The notes beneath the pieces are model-generated. The model searched no databases. It saw nothing but the letters and a program-made list of their open reading frames with translations, and was not told the origin of the DNA. Source: an uncultured Bacteroidota bacterium (GTDB lineage: Bacteria > Bacteroidota > Bacteroidia > Flavobacteriales > Schleiferiaceae). From it: DNA of 64,000 nucleotides. The stretch lies in NCBI GenBank assembly GCA_913057235.1, contig CAJXNI010000002.1, forward strand, positions 1 through 64,000, read 5' to 3'. Made by a program: the position numbers and the translations under genes. Shown here in pieces: positions 1 through 7,661 of this stretch (the first letter of the stretch is position 1; the number at the start of each line of letters is the position of its first letter).

Positions 1-112
1 AGAGCTGGCCCGCCTCATTGATAATTACGATGTGCCCGAGTCAGACCGCCAGCGCATCCTGGCCGAAGCCGGGGTAGCGCCCGCCATCCTCAACTTAGAC
101 GCCAAAAGTTAG
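1..112 (+). CDS. 3' end of an unidentified (probably phage) gene
   Basis: The open frame enters from the left edge in the frame of base 2 and stops at TAG 110-112, giving 36 residues ending in LDAKS. It is hydrophilic and GC-rich, like the terminase fragment that starts 2 bases after its stop. Small terminase subunits often sit just upstream of the large subunit, so this may be the end of such a gene. That is inferred from position only, because no domain is visible in 36 residues. Confidence 0.45.
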   Translation, partial: ELARLIDNYDVPESDRQRILAEAGVAPAILNLDAKS

Positions 113-114
113 CC

Positions 115-423
115 ATGCCCCAAAATCCCCAAATCCCCAATGCCGATCTGCAGCTGGCCAACTGGGTCAAGCAGCTCGTGCTCATGATGGCCCCTAAAAA
201 CCTCTATTTCATTGGCGGTCGGGCCGGAGGCAAGACTACTGATGTGCTGGCCGAGCGCTGGCAGGATATTGTTTGGGACATGCCGGGTGCCCAATTCGCC
301 TGGGCGGCCGATACTTATCTCAATGCCCAAAAAAACGTGGTGCCCTCCCTGGTAGAAGGCTGGGAGCGCCTCGGCTGGATCTTACACATAGAGGGAAAGT
401 ATCCAAGAAGATGTGGCCACTAG
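115..423 (+). pseudogene. Truncated phage terminase large subunit (N-terminal ATPase fragment)
   Basis: This 102-residue frame carries a Walker A motif, GGRAGGKTT, at about residues 34-42, in the position and context (FIGGRAGGKTTDVL) typical of terminase large subunits, the motor that packages phage DNA. Full proteins are usually 400-600 residues and also have a Walker B motif and a nuclease domain, all absent here. The frame runs normally to about WERLGW and then passes into AT-rich sequence and stops, so the gene is broken at roughly 375-425. Its high GC and its codon use differ from the AT-rich integrase that follows. I read it as a prophage remnant. A frameshift in place of a deletion cannot be excluded, but no continuation is recognisable downstream. 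Confidence 0.7.
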
Positions 424-495
424 AAGGAAGATAGACAAGTGCTTACCACAAAATAGGTTTTATAATAATTGTGAAGAGGCCGCAAGAGTTGCTTT

Positions 496-1701
496 CTAGC
501 CATACATATTCATAACCGCCTCCATATCCTTACTAACTTTCTTTTCCAACACCCTAGCGTATATCTGTGTAGTGCTGATTTTGGTATGCCCCATCATTTT
601 GCTTACCGATTCTATGGGGACGTTATTTTGCAAGGTTACCGTGGTTGCAAAAGTGTGTCGACCCACCTTACATGTGAGACGCTTGGAAATATTGCACAGT
701 TTAGCAATGGTCTTTAGATGTTGATTGGTCTTGGAATTTGAGTAAAATGTAAATAGCTTGTTACTAGTTGAGAAATCACGGTGCCTCTCAAGTATACGTT
801 TTACCGGGTTAAAGATGGGAACTAAAAAAGACTCTCCATTCTTGGCGCGCTTTCCTTTAATAAAAAGCTTTCCATCGTTTTCCGACAGGCTTCCTTGATC
901 GAGAGCTACAATGTCACTGTAGTGAAGACCGGTAAAGGCAGAGACTATAAAAAACTCCTTGGCAAGCAGTAATCTATTGTTTTCGGGTCTAAAGTTTTGA
1001 ATCGCTCTGAGTTCAGTTTCATCCAAAAAGGTCCGGTCGTACTCCCCAGCTTTAAGCGTAATGCGATCAAATGGATTCCGCTGAATAATTTCGTCATTCA
1101 AGCCATGGTTTAATACTGCTTTTAAGGTTTTTAGGTATTTATTGGAGGTGTTTAGATTACATCTCTTCAGAAGATACAGCTTAAAGTCCTCAATAAACCT
1201 AACGTTTACGGTTCTTAGTGGCACATCACTGCGTTTGATTACCTTTTTTAGAAATCCTTGCAGATGCATGAATGTGCTCTTATATACTTTTTGCGTATTG
1301 GGTGAGAGGGAGTGGCCAATTCTTTCGTTATTCTGCGCAATTACTTTTTCAAAATAAGGCATTAGGAATGTTACCTCTCTTTCTCCTTCTATATAGGCCC
1401 AAAGGTCATCAAGACTGAAGTACTCTTTGTTGCGAGTAAGAATAATTAGAGCTTCGTTTAGTTCGTTTTTTGTTTTTTCTAGAACCTTATTGATCTTCCG
1501 AGCATTTGGGTCTGTTTTTTTTACCAAAAAGTGTTCGGGTTCCCAGTGCTTTTCAGCTGTAAAAAGTCCCGTGGACTTATCTTTTCGATGACCTAGGTGG
1601 CTGACCCTTAAATAAATAGGGACCCTTTCGGGGTTGGTAGATTTACTCTTTCTTAAATAGAAATAGTAGTTGAAATCTGGGTTAATCATAAGGTTTAGCA
1701 T
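496..1701 (-). CDS. Tyrosine recombinase / phage-type integrase
   Basis: Site-specific recombinase of about 401 residues. An N-terminal arm-type domain comes first (FYLRKSKSTNPERVPIYLRV, as in Bacteroidetes integrases), then a SAM-like core-binding domain at about 100-200, then the catalytic domain. The catalytic tyrosine lies in TTQIYARV and the second histidine in MMGHTKIS. The arginine of the HxxR box is present in KVGRHTFAT, but the box histidine is a lysine. The first catalytic arginine position reads TGLHYSD, i.e. histidine. Loss of the first arginine is known in the Bacteroides IntDOT group. The frame stays open upstream to 1809, but I prefer ATG 1701 (or 1689), where the conserved N-terminus begins. 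The gene lies next to the 3' end of tRNA-Phe, the usual place for an element integrase. Confidence 0.88.
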   Translation of the reverse strand: MLNLMINPDFNYYFYLRKSKSTNPERVPIYLRVSHLGHRKDKSTGLFTAEKHWEPEHFLVKKTDPNARKINKVLEKTKNELNEALIILTRNKEYFSLDDLWAYIEGEREVTFLMPYFEKVIAQNNERIGHSLSPNTQKVYKSTFMHLQGFLKKVIKRSDVPLRTVNVRFIEDFKLYLLKRCNLNTSNKYLKTLKAVLNHGLNDEIIQRNPFDRITLKAGEYDRTFLDETELRAIQNFRPENNRLLLAKEFFIVSAFTGLHYSDIVALDQGSLSENDGKLFIKGKRAKNGESFLVPIFNPVKRILERHRDFSTSNKLFTFYSNSKTNQHLKTIAKLCNISKRLTCKVGRHTFATTVTLQNNVPIESVSKMMGHTKISTTQIYARVLEKKVSKDMEAVMNMYG

Positions 1702-1789
1702 TTCCAGTAAATTTCGTGAAACAATAAGTTTTGTTCCAAATGCAAAACCCAGCAAACCAATGCAAAAGAGACAACCAGAAACGGTTAAA

Positions 1790-1852
1790 AGGTGCACCTG
1801 AAAGTGCACCTAAAGAATGCATCCAGGTGCACTTTTTTGCAAAAGTGCACCT
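1790..1852. repeat. Cluster of four GTGCAC repeats upstream of the integrase
   Basis: The core AGGTGCAC/GTGCACCT occurs four times in 63 bases: as the palindrome AGGTGCACCT at 1790-1799, as AAAGTGCACCT at 1801-1811, and as the two arms of a perfect 12-bp inverted repeat at 1825-1836 and 1841-1852 with a TTGC loop. The cluster lies about 90-150 bp upstream of the integrase start and 63 bp from the tRNA-Phe 3' end. This is where arm-type integrase sites, excisionase sites or an integrase operator would be expected. Function is inferred from position. Confidence 0.65.
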
Positions 1853-1890
1853 CAAAAAAAAGCCTGTAAAAGATTGTTTTACAGGCTTTT
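1853..1890 (-). terminator. Intrinsic terminator downstream of tRNA-Phe
   Basis: Perfect 14-bp arms at 1858-1871 and 1877-1890 enclose a 5-base loop. On the minus strand the hairpin runs into a T tract (plus-strand A run from 1854). It begins 25 bases past the tRNA 3' end, so it fits as the tRNA terminator. Confidence 0.8.
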
Positions 1891-1914
1891 GCATTCATTT
1901 GCAATTCGTAAAAG

Positions 1915-1987
1915 TGGTGCCAGCTGGAATCGAACCAGCGACACAAGGATTTTCAGTCCTTTGCTCTACCAACTGAGCTATGGCACC
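1915..1987 (-). tRNA. tRNA-Phe (anticodon GAA)
   Basis: The reverse complement folds into a full 73-base cloverleaf: 7-bp acceptor stem (GGTGCCA with TGGCACC), discriminator A, D arm GCTC/GAGC, anticodon stem AAGGA/TCCTT, loop CTGAAAA with anticodon GAA, a 5-base variable loop, and T arm GCTGG/CCAGC with TTCGATT. CCA is not encoded. The 3' end points to the integrase, so this is the likely attachment target of the element on the left. A promoter lies upstream at 2048-2078 and a terminator follows at 1853-1890. Confidence 0.97.
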
Positions 1988-2047
1988 TTCTAGGAAACGT
2001 TTGGCAAAATTTTAAGAATAAAATCGCCTTATTTCCTTAGCGGGGCG

Positions 2048-2078
2048 CAAATGTAAAACATTTTACATTTGAGCAAAA
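2048..2078 (-). promoter_or_regulatory. Bacteroidetes-type promoter of tRNA-Phe within a perfect palindrome
   Basis: On the minus strand, TTTTG (plus 2074-2078) is followed after 18 bases by TACATTTG (plus 2048-2055), matching the -33/-7 pattern TTTG...TAnnTTTG. The -7 box is one arm of a perfect 11-bp inverted repeat (2048-2058 and 2061-2071, CA loop). The other arm is TACATTTG on the plus strand, facing coaX. The plus direction has no clear -33 box. The same TTTTG-18-TAnnTTTG spacing occurs at the SRP RNA promoter in this window. Confidence 0.7.
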
Positions 2079-2120
2079 TTTTTAATCACCTTTATCAACC
2101 AAAAAAGAAGGAGCCTTTAA

Positions 2121-2828
2121 ATGAACGTTGTTCTAGATGCCGGTAATACCCGAATAAAAGTAGCTCATTTTGAGCGCAATAAATTACTTCACTCCTATTT
2201 GGTTAATGACTTGGCAGAGCTTAAAAAAAAATGGCCGCTCCAAGAAAATGACCGCGCCTTGCTTTCAAACGTGGGCTCCTGGAATTTGGAGTCCTTGGCT
2301 TTACCTAAAAGTACGGTGTGGCTTTCGCCCGAGACCCCCTTGCCACTTAAACTGCGTTACAAAACGCCCCAAACCTTGGGGAACGACAGACGCGCTCTTG
2401 CCGTAGCCGCCTGCAAAGAGTATAAAGGGAAACCCGTTTTGGTAGTAGATGCCGGCACCTGCATTACCTATGATCTAGTTACTGAGGCAGGGGAGTACCT
2501 GGGCGGGGCCATTGCTCCCGGGCTGGCTATGCGCTACCAAGCCTTGCATGAGCACACTGCCAACCTTCCGCGGTTAAGCGCACCAAATACAGCCATAGAT
2601 CTTATTGGCAACAGTACCCAAAACAGCCTGCATAGTGGGGTGGTATTAGGCTTTACAGCCGAGGTGGAAATGACAATAGAAAGGTACAAAGAGCGTTATG
2701 AAAACCTAGTGGTAGTGCTCACCGGAGGAGACGTAAACAGGTTTGCCCACTTCACAAAAAATGGCATCTTTGCACGACCAAATTTTTTACTCAAAGGACT
2801 CAATTATATACTCGAGTACAATGCTTAA
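2121..2828 (+). CDS. coaX: Type III pantothenate kinase
   Basis: Phosphorylates pantothenate with ATP in the cytoplasm, the first step of coenzyme A synthesis. At 235 residues it has the usual length of CoaX, an ASKHA-fold kinase. Visible motifs are the N-terminal phosphate loop DAGNTRIK (6-13), LGNDRRA (about 87-93), VVDAGTCITYD (about 108-118) and TGGD near residue 200. The start ATG 2121 is preceded by AAGAAGGAG. It is the first gene of a co-directional run that continues through lptC and the CNNM gene, and its stop overlaps the next start by 8 bases. coaE lies 54 kb away in the same window. Confidence 0.95.
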   Translation: MNVVLDAGNTRIKVAHFERNKLLHSYLVNDLAELKKKWPLQENDRALLSNVGSWNLESLALPKSTVWLSPETPLPLKLRYKTPQTLGNDRRALAVAACKEYKGKPVLVVDAGTCITYDLVTEAGEYLGGAIAPGLAMRYQALHEHTANLPRLSAPNTAIDLIGNSTQNSLHSGVVLGFTAEVEMTIERYKERYENLVVVLTGGDVNRFAHFTKNGIFARPNFLLKGLNYILEYNA

Positions 2829-4143
2829 GCGCCCAATTGGGATTATCTTTTTACTCTCGGTACTTTTCACCTTCACCCTTTCGGCTCAGGTAACTTCCGT
2901 ATCTCCCTATTCGCGTTTTGCTGTAGGCGACTTATTACCCCAAACTTTTACCAGATCTCTGGGTATGGGTAGCGCTTCTATGGGGCTTGCAACACCCTTA
3001 AATGTAGATATTACCAATCCGGCCTCGTATCACAATCTGCGCTTAACCACCTTTGAGGCCGGCATGGAATTTTCACTCTTGCAACAGCAACAAGCAGACC
3101 CACCTTTCAACATAAGTAACAACACCAGCGGCTTCAGATTTTTGACCTTTGGAATTCCGCTAACTGATTGGTGGGGCACCGCTGCGGGTTTAAAACCCTA
3201 TTCATTTAAAGGTTACAATATAAATACCCAACGTAGGCTTGCTGCCGATACCAATGTGGTAATTAATGACAATTTTACCGGAGAAGGAGGGATAAACCGC
3301 GTTTTTTGGGGCAACTCTTTTAAGCTGGCAGAAGGGTTTTCTTTGGGCGTGAATTTTTCGTACTTATTTGGCCCCCTCTCAGAAAGTGCCCGTGTAGATT
3401 TTGACGATAACACCTTTTTAGATACCCGCAGTTCTATTGAAACCAATGTAAGTGGTATATTATTGGAGTACGGTGCGCAATACACCTACCATTTAAGTAA
3501 TAATTCATTTATAGGGGTGGGCCTTAGTCTTGCCAATTCCAGCAATCTTAATGCGGATTTTAATCAGTATCAATACACTTTAGAAGGCAACCAGCCTGTA
3601 GACACTTTAAAAGGTGGGGTTACTCAACAGGGCACCCTAACGCTCCCCAGTGAATTCAGAGCTGGTTTTAGTTTCGGGAAAAATCACCCCAACTTGTTAA
3701 ATCCCGCCTGGGCCCTAAATTTTGATTTTGAAAACTATGCAGGCTCACAGTTTAGAGATGCACAAGGAGCCGCCCCTTTAGTGGATGGTTACACGTTACA
3801 GTTAGGGGGATTTTTTATGCCACGTTACACTTTTTCTAGATTAGAACGCAGTCCTGGATATTTTAACAACATTGAATACCGCTTTGGGGCCTACTATGAA
3901 AACACTCCGCTGAGCCTAGCAGGCATGCAACTTACAGACTATGGCATTACTTTTGGTTTAGGACTACCTATCCGACAAAAAAGCCCTGCACCAGGTGAGG
4001 TGAAGATTTCTACCTTAAACATCGGTGCTCGTTTAGGCCGCAGAGGAACATTACAAAACAACCTTATTCAAGAAGAGTATCTAAATATATACATAGGCAT
4101 CACCTTGAACGATAAATGGTTTATTGATTATAAGTATAGATAA
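2821..4143 (+). CDS. Outer-membrane beta-barrel protein, unnamed family
   Basis: This 440-residue protein has a signal peptide (MLKRPIGIIFLLSVLFTFTL, cut near SAQ) followed by SPYSRFAVGDLLPQTFTRSLGMGSASMGL. That opening is characteristic of a Bacteroidetes family of FadL/PorV-like barrels that occurs next to coaX. Alternating aromatic/polar strands continue to the C-terminus, which ends KWFIDYKYR as a typical final barrel strand. The frame is open upstream to 2743, but ATG 2821, which overlaps the coaX stop, gives the proper signal peptide. No enzymatic motif is seen. A role as a lipid or hydrophobic-compound porin is possible but unproven. Confidence 0.75.
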   Translation: MLKRPIGIIFLLSVLFTFTLSAQVTSVSPYSRFAVGDLLPQTFTRSLGMGSASMGLATPLNVDITNPASYHNLRLTTFEAGMEFSLLQQQQADPPFNISNNTSGFRFLTFGIPLTDWWGTAAGLKPYSFKGYNINTQRRLAADTNVVINDNFTGEGGINRVFWGNSFKLAEGFSLGVNFSYLFGPLSESARVDFDDNTFLDTRSSIETNVSGILLEYGAQYTYHLSNNSFIGVGLSLANSSNLNADFNQYQYTLEGNQPVDTLKGGVTQQGTLTLPSEFRAGFSFGKNHPNLLNPAWALNFDFENYAGSQFRDAQGAAPLVDGYTLQLGGFFMPRYTFSRLERSPGYFNNIEYRFGAYYENTPLSLAGMQLTDYGITFGLGLPIRQKSPAPGEVKISTLNIGARLGRRGTLQNNLIQEEYLNIYIGITLNDKWFIDYKYR

Positions 4144-4159
4144 TTTGAATCGCGTAAAA

Positions 4160-5578
4160 ATGAAGAAAACTGTTTTAACCCTTTTAATTGCTGTTTTCGC
4201 TTCGGCTGTGGGCCAAGCTCAAGATTACGGAGAAGACAGCGTAAAGTGTAGAGAGAATCTTTACATCTATTATGAGCTAGCTAAAAAGAAGCAATGGCTA
4301 GAAGCGTGGGACGGCTGGAAGTATGTGTATGAAAATTGCCCAGGCACCAAAAAATTTAATTTTATTTATGGCCCTTACATTGTAGAAGCTAAACTCAAGG
4401 AAGCGGCTAAGGCAGGACAAGATTCTGCCGAGCAGGAATACAAGGAGTTGCTTCTAGAGGTTTATGACAATCGTAATAAGTACTATCCTGGTCAGGAAGG
4501 TTATGTCTATCAGCGTAAGGCTCTGGATATGGCTCAACATTTCCCCGATAGTTCCATGGCGGCTTACAAGCTATTTAAAAAGGCCTTGGAAATGGAAGGA
4601 CCCGAGCAAAGTGCCGCCTTCTACAACTCTTATTTTATAACAGCCGCTCGCTTGTTTAACGATGATGCCTTCTCACTAGAGGACGTTTTTACTGCTTACA
4701 ACGTGGTAATGGAGGGTATAGAGGTGAATAACAATGCTTTAAACACTACTATTGCCAACATTAGCTATGAGCGAGATTCTAACGCAGTAGAGCTGGATGC
4801 TAAAACCAAGGCTAAATTAGCTAAGGCCGAAAGGGAACTGGAGCGTTACACCAAAGTAGAGTCAAACATTGAAAAGATTTTAGCGCCCATTGCTACTTGC
4901 GATAAATTATCTTCAATCTATAATGAAGAAACTTTTCAGGCAAATCAAACCGATACCCTTTGGTTGAAGAGAGCGGTGAAAATGCTTCAGAAAGAGCGTG
5001 AAAACAAAGAGGGAGAGATGGAAGATTGTACCGATAACCCCATCTACTTTAAAATATCAGACGCTCTTTATAAATTGCAACCTTCAGCCCCATCGGCAAG
5101 AGCCATGTATATTATGGCGGCTCGTGACCGCAACTATTCAAAAGCGGTAGACTACATTAAGGAAGCCATTGAATTTGAAATAGATCCGCTGAAAAGAGCC
5201 AATGATTATTTGAAATTAGCCAGGGCCAATTTAGCACTGGGAAGCTATGCCAGTGCTAAAAGTGCAGCCTTGAAAGCCGCTCAGCTGCGCAAGGGCTGGG
5301 GAACTCCTTACGTAGTTATAGCTCAGGCCTATGCTGCGGCAGATGGTACCTGCGGTAGCAACGTATTTGAGAAAAAAGCTGTGTACTGGGCCGCTATTAA
5401 TAAGTTAGAGTATGCCCGTAGTATTGATGGCAGTGTAAGTGCTAAGGCTTCTCGTCTTATAAGTAGCTATAAAAAACAACTACCGGCTAAGAGTGTGATC
5501 TTCCAACTGGGCCACATAGAAGGTGAGAAATATACCATTGGCTGCTGGATTAATGAGACCATCACGGTCACGTATTAA
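4160..5578 (+). CDS. Secreted tetratricopeptide-repeat protein
   Basis: A 472-residue protein with the signal peptide MKKTVLTLLIAVFASAVGQA and helical TPR-like repeats, clearest near 310-400 (RNYSKAVDYIKEAIEFEIDP and the next helix pair). A charged coiled segment lies around 205-245. Cysteines are spaced through the mature part (DSVKCRENL, ENCPG, ATCDKL, EDCTDN, GTCGS, IGCWIN), which suits an oxidising periplasm. ATG 4160 is chosen over the upstream frame opening because it begins the signal peptide. Its TAA shares one base with the lptC start, so translation is probably coupled and a role in envelope assembly is plausible. Exact function is unknown. Confidence 0.75.
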   Translation: MKKTVLTLLIAVFASAVGQAQDYGEDSVKCRENLYIYYELAKKKQWLEAWDGWKYVYENCPGTKKFNFIYGPYIVEAKLKEAAKAGQDSAEQEYKELLLEVYDNRNKYYPGQEGYVYQRKALDMAQHFPDSSMAAYKLFKKALEMEGPEQSAAFYNSYFITAARLFNDDAFSLEDVFTAYNVVMEGIEVNNNALNTTIANISYERDSNAVELDAKTKAKLAKAERELERYTKVESNIEKILAPIATCDKLSSIYNEETFQANQTDTLWLKRAVKMLQKERENKEGEMEDCTDNPIYFKISDALYKLQPSAPSARAMYIMAARDRNYSKAVDYIKEAIEFEIDPLKRANDYLKLARANLALGSYASAKSAALKAAQLRKGWGTPYVVIAQAYAAADGTCGSNVFEKKAVYWAAINKLEYARSIDGSVSAKASRLISSYKKQLPAKSVIFQLGHIEGEKYTIGCWINETITVTY

Positions 5579-6141
5579 TGTTCAGGTATTCTAAATTATT
5601 TAAAGGCATTGCTGGCTTGCTGGCAATGCTTTTTTTATGCTTTGCCTGTGAGAACGAGGTAGAGCAGGTACGGCTCCTTACACAGGATGAGCGTATACCC
5701 ACCGAAGTGCAAAAAGATTTGGAGGTGGTTTACACCGATAGCACCTTAAAAAAAATGCAACTGCAGGCACCACTAGCCGAAAACTATCCTAACTTAGAGC
5801 AACCACAAAGGGAGTTTCCGCAAGGCATTGAGGTAACTTTTTATGACGATTTTGGCAACCAAAACAGTAGCCTAACCGCTGAATATGCTTTGCAGCTAGT
5901 GAATAAAAGCCTTTGGGAAGCTAGGGGAGACGTGGTGGTAATTAACGTGAAAGGAGAGCAATTAAATACCGAAAAGCTTTTTTGGGACAGTCGCAAAGAA
6001 ATCATCTACTCAGATGAGTTTGTGAAAATTACCACTCCCCAGCAGGTGATAATGGGAGAGGGCTTTAAAGCCGATCAGGATTTTAACGAATACGAAATTT
6101 CAAAGGTTACCGGAACTATAAATATAGAAGACAATGCTTAG
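5578..6141 (+). CDS. lptC: LPS export periplasmic protein LptC
   Basis: A 187-residue predicted lipoprotein or membrane-anchored protein. The hydrophobic N-terminus ends in FLCFACENE, a lipobox-like site at Cys 24. The rest matches the LptC/OstA-type jellyroll: GIEVTFYDDFGNQNSSLTAE, then EARGDVVVINVKGEQLNTEKLFWD and a GEGFKADQDFNEYEISKVTG end, as seen in Bacteroidetes LptC. LptC links the inner-membrane LptBFG transporter to the LptA bridge during lipopolysaccharide export. The start ATG overlaps the preceding TAA (TAATG). An OstA/LptA-like gene sits at 12260-13798. Confidence 0.85.
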   Translation: MFRYSKLFKGIAGLLAMLFLCFACENEVEQVRLLTQDERIPTEVQKDLEVVYTDSTLKKMQLQAPLAENYPNLEQPQREFPQGIEVTFYDDFGNQNSSLTAEYALQLVNKSLWEARGDVVVINVKGEQLNTEKLFWDSRKEIIYSDEFVKITTPQQVIMGEGFKADQDFNEYEISKVTGTINIEDNA

Positions 6142-6352
6142 AATGCTTAAAGTGGTGGAAATAACCTGGATTGTAATGGCCGTTATTTCAGCCTTTGAGG
6201 TGGTAAACCTCTGGAACCAGCCAGGCGACAAAAAATGGTACTTTCTGGGGTTTATGGTTTTTGCCATTTTTATGTTTTTCTTTAGGAGAAGATACCGCCT
6301 CCGCTATGAAAAACGTAAAAAGGAGCAGGATACTCACAATAACACAAACTAA
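6134..6352 (+). CDS. Small two-helix membrane protein
   Basis: A 72-residue protein with two hydrophobic segments (about 6-24 and 35-50) and a very basic tail FFRRRYRLRYEKRKKEQ. ATG 6134 overlaps the lptC stop by 8 bases; ATG 6143, just after the stop, is an equally good start. It lies between lptC and a CNNM transporter gene, a position at which Bacteroidetes genomes commonly carry a small membrane protein. No function can be assigned. The operon position suggests an envelope role. Confidence 0.7.
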   Translation: MLRMLKVVEITWIVMAVISAFEVVNLWNQPGDKKWYFLGFMVFAIFMFFFRRRYRLRYEKRKKEQDTHNNTN

Positions 6353-6358
6353 ATAGGA

Positions 6359-7609
6359 TTGGAAATTTTAATCATTATTGCGGCTACGGTGCTTTTTTCA
6401 GCCTTTTTTTCAGGTATTGAAATAGCCTTTGTAAGCGCCAATAAATTTCACATTGAGGTTGAAAACAAGAAAGGGAATTTTGCCTACCAGATCATTAGCT
6501 ATTTAGTACAGAACCCCTCCCGATTTATTGCCGCCATGCTGGTGGGCAATAATATCGCGCTGGTGATTTACGGCATATTTATGCCTCAGGTACTAGCTCC
6601 TTTTATTTCGGTTGACAACCCTTATCTGTTATTGCTTTATAATACGGTTTTATCTACCCTCCTCATTTTGGTCTTTGCCGAATTTTTACCTAAGGCCATC
6701 TTTAATTCGCATAGCAATAGACTCTTAGAGGTTTTTGCTTTGCCTAGCGGTCTTTTCTATTTCTTATTTTTTCCGGTAGTAAGTCTCATGATTGGCGTAA
6801 GTAATTTTGTGATGAAGTACATCCTAAAGGCGAAAGAAGACGAGGAGCAAAAGGCTTTCAACAAAGTAGATTTAGACAACTACATCCGTGAACGAACCGA
6901 TACCATTGACCAGGATGAAGAAGTAGACCACGAAATTCAAATTTTCCGCAATGCCCTGGAGTTTGGTGATGTGAAGGCACGCGAGTTTATGGTACCCCGC
7001 ACAGAAGTGGTAGCCATGGACGTAAATAGCACCGTTGCAGAACTACGAACCGAATTCATCGACTCCAGTCTTTCGAAAATTTTGATCTACAAGGAGTCTA
7101 TTGACAATATTATCGGCTACGTACACAGCTTTGAGTTATTTAAGCAGCCCAAACAAATACGTGAGATTTTAAGGCCGGTGGGCTTTATTCCAGAAAGCAT
7201 GGCGGCCAATGAAATTTTAAATCTTTTAATTAAAGAAAGGCGCAGCATGGTGGTGGTGCTAGATGAATTTGGCGGCACCTCTGGACTGGTAACCATGGAA
7301 GATGTAGTTGAAGAACTTTTTGGCGAAATTGATGACGAGCATGATACCGAAGAGCTTTTGGAGAAAAAGCTGGCCGTTGACTTGTTTCTGTTTTCTGCCC
7401 GTCAGGAAATCGATCAATTGAATGATAAGTGGAACTTAGAGCTTCCCGAGAGTGAGAATTATTCCACCTTAGGAGGCCTGGTAATTAACCATCTTGAAAG
7501 CATACCGGAAAAAGGGGAGGAGCTGGCTCTGGGAAATTACTTGTTAAAAGTTGAGCAAGTAAGTAATGCCAAAATTGAGGTGGTACAGCTCAAAATTATT
7601 GAGGATTAA
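6359..7609 (+). CDS. CNNM/CorC-family transporter (hemolysin-like)
   Basis: A 416-residue membrane protein. The N-terminal CNNM (DUF21) domain has about four hydrophobic segments in residues 1-150 and the motif FFSGIEIAFVSANK. A CBS pair follows at about 205-330 (MVPRTEVVAMD; VVLDEFGGTSGLVTMEDVVEE is the signature of the second CBS). A C-terminal CorC/HlyC transporter-associated domain ends near KIEVVQLKIIE. The family is linked to magnesium/cobalt efflux. GldE of gliding bacteria is a relative, but no gld gene is near. The start is TTG 6359 with no ATG in range, 6 bases after the previous stop. It is the last gene of the coaX-lptC run. Confidence 0.88.
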   Translation: MEILIIIAATVLFSAFFSGIEIAFVSANKFHIEVENKKGNFAYQIISYLVQNPSRFIAAMLVGNNIALVIYGIFMPQVLAPFISVDNPYLLLLYNTVLSTLLILVFAEFLPKAIFNSHSNRLLEVFALPSGLFYFLFFPVVSLMIGVSNFVMKYILKAKEDEEQKAFNKVDLDNYIRERTDTIDQDEEVDHEIQIFRNALEFGDVKAREFMVPRTEVVAMDVNSTVAELRTEFIDSSLSKILIYKESIDNIIGYVHSFELFKQPKQIREILRPVGFIPESMAANEILNLLIKERRSMVVVLDEFGGTSGLVTMEDVVEELFGEIDDEHDTEELLEKKLAVDLFLFSARQEIDQLNDKWNLELPESENYSTLGGLVINHLESIPEKGEELALGNYLLKVEQVSNAKIEVVQLKIIED

Positions 7610-7645
7610 AAAAGCCCCGCGCCCTAAAGGAACGAGGCTTTAAAA
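7608..7645. terminator. Bidirectional hairpin terminator between the CNNM gene and hsp20
   Basis: An imperfect stem pairs AAAGCC.CG (7611-7619) with CG.GGCTTT (7633-7641), with A runs on the left and TTTAAAA on the right. It sits at the stop of the plus-strand gene and between two convergent genes, so it can serve both directions. Confidence 0.65.
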
Positions 7646-7661
7646 GGTTGTTTTAATCAGA

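Noticed and set aside
1682-1976. Overlapping open frames of 70 and 81 codons near the tRNA
   Set aside because: They cross the integrase start, the repeat cluster, the terminator and tRNA-Phe, so they are not genes.
6359-7609. Assignment of the CNNM protein as gliding protein GldE
   Set aside because: The domain order fits GldE, but no other gld gene is near and the lptC neighbourhood is typical of the general CNNM paralogue.
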